A stretch of DNA of 10,643 bases, taken from contig JBGPJM010000176.1 of assembly GCA_041485385.1 (NCBI GenBank), positions 1 through 10,643 of the forward strand, written 5' to 3'. The notes below the pieces were generated by a model, which had not been told where the DNA came from, ran no database searches, and saw nothing but the letters and a program-made list of their open reading frames with translations. A program made the translations under genes and the position numbers. Of the stretch, positions 6,227 to 10,643 are shown piece by piece; positions within the stretch are counted from its first letter, which is position 1, and the number at the start of each line of letters is the position of its first letter. This DNA is from JBGPJM01 sp041485385 (GTDB lineage: Bacteria > Planctomycetota > Phycisphaerae > Phycisphaerales > UBA1924).

Positions 6227-8790
6227 TACCCCTTCATCGCCCCCAGCAGCTCCCGCGGCTGCTTCTTCATCAGCTGCAGCACCGCCGGCAGGGCCGCCCC
6301 GAGCGTGATCGCCATCACGGTGGCCCACCCCGCCGCGGTCGCCACCAGCGGCAACCGGAGGCTCAGCGTCAGCCCGATCATCACCTGGTACATCCGCTGC
6401 CCGGCCCAGCTTGCCTGGAGCCCGAAGACCGTCCCCAGGATGCACGCCGTCAGCCCGATGATCACCGCCTCTCCCATCACCAGCCGCGCCAGGAGGGCGC
6501 GCTGCGCCCCGATGGCGCGCAGCACCCCGAACTCGAACTGGCGGGCCTGGATCCCCGCCACGATCAGGTTGGCCACGCCCAGGCAGGCCACGAGCATCGA
6601 CGCTACCGCCACCACCGAGAAGATCAGCAGCGTCCCCGAGAGGAACTTGCGGATCTCCTCCTTGATCTCCCGCCCGCTCCCGGCCGCGAGGATGCCGAAG
6701 CCGACGGTCTTGCGCACCTGCTTCATCACCTCCGCGTCGCTCACCTTCGGGTCGATGGAGATCTGGATGAGGTTGATCGCGTCGTTGCCGAACTTCTCGC
6801 GCAGGTCGGCGCGCGAGCCGAAGACCGCGTTCACCGACTGCTCCAGGTACTCCTCGCCGATGTCGAAGAACTTGCTCACGATGTCCAGCCCCGGCGAGAT
6901 GACCACGCCCACGATCCGGAACTGGTAGGGCTTCCCCTCTGAGCGGAGCGTGAGCGTGTCGCCCATCCCCAGGCCGCGGGTCACCAGGAACTCCTTCGCC
7001 ACGATCACCGCGCCCCCCTTGTTCAGCTCGCGCCGGGCCGTCTCCTGGTCACCCTGTTCCCACTTCAGGTCCACCATGTCGAAGAAGCGGTCCGGCTCGA
7101 ATGCGATGAACGTCGTCGAGTAGTCCTGCAGCAGGCCCTCGGCGCCGAAGGCGTCGGTCTGCAGGCGCTGGAGGGTGATCGCCACCGTCCCCTTCACCCC
7201 GGGGATCGTCTCGATCTTCCGCTGCGTCGCCTCGGTGAAGTTCCGCCCGCTCACGAACGCGTCCGGGAACTCCATGTTCCCCAGCCAGTCGCGCATGATC
7301 GACCGCCCGTTCGTCCAGATCGCGATGAGCAGCGCCAGTCCCACCATCATCGCCCCCGCCGTGAACCCGTGCCGGTACGGCGTCGCCGCGACCGTCCGCC
7401 CCAGCAGCCCCTTGGGCAGCACCAGCACCCGCGTCACCAGCGGCTCGCACACCCAGACCACCAGCAGCGTCATCGGCACGCCGAGCAGAAAATACCCGGT
7501 GAAGACCGCCGGCAGCCCCACGGTCATGTCGCCCCAGAACGTGAACGTCGCGTTCCGCCCCCAGTTGATGATGCTGAAGTGGATGAACGTTCCCAGCAGC
7601 CCGAAGACCAGCGCCAGCACGATCCCGCGCCTCCGCGGCGGCGTCGCCCTGACCGCCAGGGCCGTCATTGGCGACACCCGCGCCGACCCGATCGCCGGCC
7701 ACGCCGCCCCCGCGATCCCCGACCCGATCGACCCCACCAGCGCCAGCACCACCCCCACCCACGACATCGCGAACCCGCTGGGGAGCTCCTGCCTGAACAT
7801 GGCGATCACCGCCGCCGCCCCCGCCGTCCCCAGCGGCACCCCGACCACCGCCCCGATCCCGCCCACCACCGCCCCCACCAGCAGCTGCGCCTCGGCCAGC
7901 TGCGCCCTGGTCCCCCCGATGCACCGCAGGATCGCCAGCTCGCGCTCGCGCTCCGTCACGTTGGTCGTGAGCCCGGTCATGATGATGAACGCCGCGGAGA
8001 GGAACGAGAGCGCCGAGGCGATGATCAGCCCGATGTTGCTCGATTCCAGGTTCTTGTCCAGCCCCGACGTGATCTTCGCCGTCACGTACAGCAGCATCCC
8101 CTTCTCGAACTCCTTCTTGTGCGCACGTTGCACCGCCTCCGCGTCCCGCCCCTTCTCCATGAGCACGTCGATCTCGCGCACCTTCCCCGCCTCCCCGTTG
8201 ATCGCCTCCATCTGCGCCATCGTCACGTACGACTCGGGGCGCGTGAGCATCCCCAGCGCCGGCGGCTTGATCACCCCCACCACGGTCAGCCGCACCGGGT
8301 CGCCGAACCGCTGCACCTCCAGCACGTCGCCGAGCTTCGCGCCCAGCGACTCCGCCGCCGGCACGTCCAGCGCGATCTCCCCCGCCGCCCGCGCCGGCCG
8401 GCCATCGGCCATGATCTGCGGCCGGATCTTGTACTCCCCCTCCGGCGTCACCCCGTAGCCGATGATCGTCGCCGGCTCGCCCCCCGTCCGCAGGTTCTTC
8501 AGCGTCAGGGGCGCCTGGATCCGGCCGACCGCCAGCTGCACCCCCGGCCAGGCCTGGATCCGCTGCACGTACGCCGCGTCGAACAGCTTCTTCCCGATGT
8601 GCTGCACGCGGAGGTCCGCCGCGCCCACCGTGGCGAGCATCCGCGCCTCGATCCCCTTGTTCAAGGACGCCATCGCGCACGCGACCGCGACGATCAGGCC
8701 GGCGGAGAGCGCGACGGTCGTGACCAGCAGCGCCGTGCGGCTACGCCGCTCGGACAAGCTGTTGATAGCGAGACGCCACGCCGGCCGCAT
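6226..8790 (-). CDS. FtsX/MacB-type ABC transporter permease with two MacB-like cores
   Basis: An 854-residue inner-membrane protein. It is the membrane partner of the ATPase encoded just upstream, forming a type VII (MacB/LolCDE/FtsX-like) complex that uses cytoplasmic ATP hydrolysis to act on periplasmic substrates or partners. Approximate layout: helix 1 at 20-44, an extracytoplasmic domain to ~250, three helices at ~253-278, 300-330 and 343-365, three more at ~388-410, 425-452 and 474-494, a second extracytoplasmic domain at ~500-710, then three helices at ~715-740, 765-790 and 808-835. The two coupling-helix motifs, ERERELAILRCIGG and ARQFEFGVLRAIGA, are both present, so it carries two FtsX cores in one chain and probably acts as a pseudo-dimer in one polypeptide. 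GGAGGG five bases before the ATG supports the start. Its 5' end overlaps the ATPase gene by 50 bp. Substrate unknown; lipoprotein, lipid or peptide export are all possible. Confidence 0.95.
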   Translation of the reverse strand: MRPAWRLAINSLSERRSRTALLVTTVALSAGLIVAVACAMASLNKGIEARMLATVGAADLRVQHIGKKLFDAAYVQRIQAWPGVQLAVGRIQAPLTLKNLRTGGEPATIIGYGVTPEGEYKIRPQIMADGRPARAAGEIALDVPAAESLGAKLGDVLEVQRFGDPVRLTVVGVIKPPALGMLTRPESYVTMAQMEAINGEAGKVREIDVLMEKGRDAEAVQRAHKKEFEKGMLLYVTAKITSGLDKNLESSNIGLIIASALSFLSAAFIIMTGLTTNVTERERELAILRCIGGTRAQLAEAQLLVGAVVGGIGAVVGVPLGTAGAAAVIAMFRQELPSGFAMSWVGVVLALVGSIGSGIAGAAWPAIGSARVSPMTALAVRATPPRRRGIVLALVFGLLGTFIHFSIINWGRNATFTFWGDMTVGLPAVFTGYFLLGVPMTLLVVWVCEPLVTRVLVLPKGLLGRTVAATPYRHGFTAGAMMVGLALLIAIWTNGRSIMRDWLGNMEFPDAFVSGRNFTEATQRKIETIPGVKGTVAITLQRLQTDAFGAEGLLQDYSTTFIAFEPDRFFDMVDLKWEQGDQETARRELNKGGAVIVAKEFLVTRGLGMGDTLTLRSEGKPYQFRIVGVVISPGLDIVSKFFDIGEEYLEQSVNAVFGSRADLREKFGNDAINLIQISIDPKVSDAEVMKQVRKTVGFGILAAGSGREIKEEIRKFLSGTLLIFSVVAVASMLVACLGVANLIVAGIQARQFEFGVLRAIGAQRALLARLVMGEAVIIGLTACILGTVFGLQASWAGQRMYQVMIGLTLSLRLPLVATAAGWATVMAITLGAALPAVLQLMKKQPRELLGAMKG

Positions 8791-9475
8791 CGAGTCCCTC
8801 CGTCTGGATCTCCCCCGTCATCTGACCGTCCCGCAGCACGAAGATCTTCTCGCACACCGCCGCCGCCGCCGGCTCGTGCGTCACCATGAGCACCGTCATC
8901 TCGTGGTCCGAGGCCAGGCCGCTCAGGAGCTGCCACAGCTTCTCGCTGCTGGCCGAATCCAGGTTCCCCGTCGGCTCGTCGGCCAGCAGCACGCGCGGCT
9001 CGTACAGGAGCGACCTGGCGATCGCCACCCGCTGCTGCTCCCCGCCCGAGAGCGCATCGGGGCGGTGGTGGGCCCGCTCGGCCACCCCCAGCGCCTCCAG
9101 CAGCTCCGTGCTCCGCGCCCGCAGTATGGCCTGGCTGTCCCCCGCGAGCATCCCCGGCAGCTCCACGTTCTCGCGCGCCGTCAGCGTCGGGATCAGGTTG
9201 AACTGCTGGAACACGATCCCGATCTCGTGCCGCCGGAACTTCGTCAGCTCCCGCTCGCTCAGCGTGTGCAGCGCTTTGCCCGACACGTACACCTCCCCCT
9301 GGTCCGGCGTGTCCAGCGCGCCCAGCAGGTGCAGCAGCGTCGACTTCCCGCTCCCGGATGCCCCCATGATCGCGTAGAACCCCGGTCCGTCGATCTCGAG
9401 GTCAACTCCGCGCAGCGCCTCCACCTGTCGATCCCCCAGGCGGTAGCTCTTGTGGACGGCCGTGCAGCGGATCAT
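8741..9475 (-). CDS. ABC transporter ATP-binding protein (LolD/MacB family)
   Basis: This 244-residue cytoplasmic ATPase powers the neighbouring FtsX-type permease. All nucleotide-binding motifs are intact: Walker A GASGSGKST at 38-46, Q-loop VFQQFNLIP at 88-96, signature LSGGEQQR at 142-149, Walker B RVLLADE at 161-167 followed by PTGNLDS, and the switch His200 in VTH. GNLDS and FQQFNLIPTLTARENV are typical of the LolD/MacB branch. The frame stays open upstream to an ATG at 9595, but the extra 40 residues (AEYAAFRTQHSGLRAPPHTR) are low-complexity and unlike the family, so MIRCTAVHKSY at 9475 is taken as the start, although no clear ribosome binding site precedes it. The last 50 bp overlap the permease gene, implying coupled translation. 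Confidence 0.96.
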   Translation of the reverse strand: MIRCTAVHKSYRLGDRQVEALRGVDLEIDGPGFYAIMGASGSGKSTLLHLLGALDTPDQGEVYVSGKALHTLSERELTKFRRHEIGIVFQQFNLIPTLTARENVELPGMLAGDSQAILRARSTELLEALGVAERAHHRPDALSGGEQQRVAIARSLLYEPRVLLADEPTGNLDSASSEKLWQLLSGLASDHEMTVLMVTHEPAAAAVCEKIFVLRDGQMTGEIQTEGLDAAGVASRYQQLVRAA

Positions 9476-9722
9476 GGGCGTGGAGGAGGCGCGGGTGTGC
9501 GGCGGAGCACGGAGCCCCGAATGCTGGGTGCGGAACGCCGCGTACTCCGCGGCCGTCTGAAGGTGCTCGGGTGTGGGTATGGTGTGCGGAGACAAATGTG
9601 GGGCGCCGGCAAAGCGAGCAGCAATCGGTCGTTCAAATCCGATCTTGTTCTTCCTCCCTCGTTCGATGCGCTCCCCGGGACGTTCTTCTCACTTTTCCCC
9701 TCCCCCTCTGCACTTTTTATCC
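9476..9722. other. Intergenic gap with a pyrimidine/purine strand-biased tract
   Basis: Between gcvH and the ATPase gene, 247 bp hold no gene. Bases 9682-9726 are almost all pyrimidine on the plus strand (purine on the gcvH message), directly after the gcvH stop. The half nearer the ATPase is GT-rich and mildly repetitive, with gtgtgcgg twice. No clear hairpin terminator or good promoter was found; the gap suggests the ATPase operon has its own promoter. Confidence 0.5.
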
Positions 9723-10103
9723 TCATCCCGCGTACTGCGCCTGGTATTTCGCCGCGTCCATGCACTTCTTCAGCCCCGACGCGTCGGTCACCTTGATCCT
9801 CGCCAGCCAACCTTTTCCGAACGGGTCGCTGTTCAGCAGCGCCGGGTCCTCGATCACCGCGGCATTGACCTGCGTGATCTCGCCCGCCGCGGCGCAGTAC
9901 ACGTCGCTGGTGGTCTTGACCGACTCCACCTCGCCGATCGCGTCCCCAGCCTTGAACTTCGTCCCCTTGGGCTTCATCTGCACAAAGGTGATGTCGGTCA
10001 GTTGGTCGACCGCGAAGCGTGTCAGGCCCAGCGTCAGGGTGTCCCCCTCCACCTTGTGCCATTCGTGCGTCTGGGAATACACGCGGTCGGTTGGAATCGA
10101 CAT
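9723..10103 (-). CDS. gcvH: Glycine cleavage system H protein
   Basis: GcvH is the small lipoyl carrier that shuttles the aminomethyl group between the P, T and L proteins of glycine cleavage in the cytoplasm. The 126-residue product is full length for the family (about 125-130). It shows the N-terminal YSQTHEWHKVEGD, LTLGLTRFAVDQLTDITFV, and the lipoylation site GEVESVKTTSDVY with Lys63 as the attachment point, then the conserved NAAVIEDPALLNSDPFGKGWLARIKV. The ATG at 10103 is chosen because the family begins just before the RVYSQTHEW block; upstream in-frame sequence back to 10607 overlaps the divergent gene and is unrelated. The ribosome binding site is weak. No gcvT or gcvP gene is in the window, so gcvH stands alone here. 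Confidence 0.97.
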   Translation of the reverse strand: MSIPTDRVYSQTHEWHKVEGDTLTLGLTRFAVDQLTDITFVQMKPKGTKFKAGDAIGEVESVKTTSDVYCAAAGEITQVNAAVIEDPALLNSDPFGKGWLARIKVTDASGLKKCMDAAKYQAQYAG

Positions 10104-10204
10104 TCGCTCTGGCCCTGTGCAAGTGGGTGAATCGGTCGTGTGGCCGGTATTGGCCGAGGCCGCGGGGCGGGGGTCAGGTGCTGATGCTAGCCGGTCCGCG
10201 GCGA

Positions 10205-10282
10205 ACTGTAACAGCGGCCGGTGCGCGCGTGCCGCCCCATCCGAGGTCCGATTTGCCGCGCGAGAGCCGCGTCGGTTACAGT
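10205..10282. promoter_or_regulatory. Divergent promoter region with paired ACTGTAAC sites
   Basis: ACTGTAAC at 10205-10212 and its reverse complement GTTACAGT at 10275-10282 form an exact 8-bp inverted pair 62 bp apart, in the gap between gcvH and the isomerase-like gene. The right-hand site contains TACAGT (10277-10282), placed 18 bases after TTGCCG (10253-10258). This is a plausible rightward promoter that would start transcription at or almost at the ATG (10293). The sites may be twin -10 elements, an operator pair, or chance. Confidence 0.3.
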
Positions 10283-10292
10283 CTGAGCCCAC

Positions 10293-10643
10293 ATGCTCCT
10301 CACCCTTGCGGCCAGCACGTTCCGCGCCCAGCTCCGCAAGGACCGCGCCGGCCCCAAGTCCATGAAGCTCACCGACTTGCCGCGCTTCGCCCGCGACGAG
10401 CTTGGCCTCTTCGGCCTCAACATCTCCACCGATCTGCTCGTCGGCGCCGATATCGCGCGCCTCGACGCCCTGCGCGAGTCGGCCGACAAGGCCTCCTGCC
10501 CGTACCTGGTGCTCATCGAGTCGGAGCCGCAGCCGTTCTGCCACGCCGACGAGGACAAGGGTCAGGCCGCGATCGATCGGATGGTGCGAGTCGCCAAGGC
10601 CGCCCACCGCCTCGGCTGCAACTCCGCGGCGGTCTGCGTCGCC
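10293..10643 (+). CDS. Sugar phosphate isomerase/epimerase-like protein, N-terminal part
   Basis: 117 codons are open to the window edge. The start MLLTLAASTFRAQL is followed by MKLTDLPRFARDELGLFGLNISTDLL, LDALRESADKASCPYLVLIESE and VAKAAHRLGCNSAAV. This alternation of strands and helices, with a DLPRFARDELGL segment, resembles xylose-isomerase-like TIM-barrel proteins (sugar phosphate isomerases/epimerases) common in Planctomycetota. The metal-binding and catalytic residues of that family lie further downstream and cannot be checked, so substrate and reaction are open. It is transcribed away from gcvH. No ribosome binding site precedes the ATG, which fits a leaderless or very short leader transcript if the promoter proposed at 10253-10282 is real. 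No signal peptide is evident. Confidence 0.78.
   Translation, partial: MLLTLAASTFRAQLRKDRAGPKSMKLTDLPRFARDELGLFGLNISTDLLVGADIARLDALRESADKASCPYLVLIESEPQPFCHADEDKGQAAIDRMVRVAKAAHRLGCNSAAVCVA

Noticed and set aside
7175..8889. Plus-strand open frames of 427 and 506 codons opposite the permease
   Set aside because: Both are shadows of the FtsX-type permease; the products are Arg/His/Pro-rich or Ser/Thr/Pro-rich and lack family motifs.
8741..9595. Longer ATPase start at 9595
   Set aside because: The extra 40 residues are low-complexity, lack similarity to the family and have no ribosome binding site, while MIRCTAVHKSY matches the usual N-terminus.
10104..10292. Glycine riboswitch upstream of gcvH
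   Set aside because: I could not make out the paired aptamer helices or the conserved core; the region is short and GC-rich with only an 8-bp inverted pair.

Overview
The window is high-GC bacterial DNA. Most genes read as roughly 65-73% GC, with strong G/C at third codon positions that opens long spurious antisense frames. Gene content (UvrB, GcvH, a MOSC protein, a large FtsX-type ABC exporter, secreted proteins), very short intergenic tandem-repeat families and a palindromic element inside a housekeeping gene suggest a Planctomycetota/Phycisphaerae-like organism. That placement is inference; nothing here proves the phylum.

Layout, left to right. (1) 1-1877, minus: uvrB, cut off by the window at its 3' end. 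It carries an in-frame palindromic repeat element just before the DESH motif and a G9 run further upstream. (2) 1878-2317: a 440-bp intergenic stretch with 10-bp tandem repeats, one copy of a dispersed heptamer repeat, a possible leftward promoter and two tiny ORFs. (3) 2318-5367, plus: a two-gene, translationally coupled unit. It encodes a secreted alpha/beta-hydrolase-fold protein whose nucleophile motif looks scrambled, and an OmpA-like lipoprotein with a long low-GC C-terminal domain. (4) 5395-5607, plus: a second, truncated copy of the OmpA-like segment. With the first copy it forms ~189-bp direct repeats that bracket the low-GC domain. (5) 5694-9475, minus: an ABC ATPase, a ten-helix FtsX-like permease overlapping it by 50 bp, and a MOSC-domain protein. 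(6) 9723-10103, minus: gcvH. (7) 10293-10643, plus: the start of a sugar phosphate isomerase/epimerase-like (TIM-barrel) protein, cut by the window edge and divergent from gcvH.

How the parts relate. UvrB acts in nucleotide excision repair and GcvH carries the aminomethyl group in glycine cleavage; neither is functionally tied to its neighbours. The ATPase and permease form one MacB/LolCDE-type exporter or mechanotransmission complex of unknown substrate. The hydrolase-like protein and the lipoprotein are almost certainly co-translated and both are predicted to leave the cytoplasm, so they probably work together at the cell envelope. The most notable structure is the low-GC C-terminal cassette of the lipoprotein, bounded by in-register direct repeats. 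Recombination between the repeats would remove the cassette and leave a short OmpA-like lipoprotein in frame. No CRISPR array, tRNA, rRNA or transposase gene was seen.
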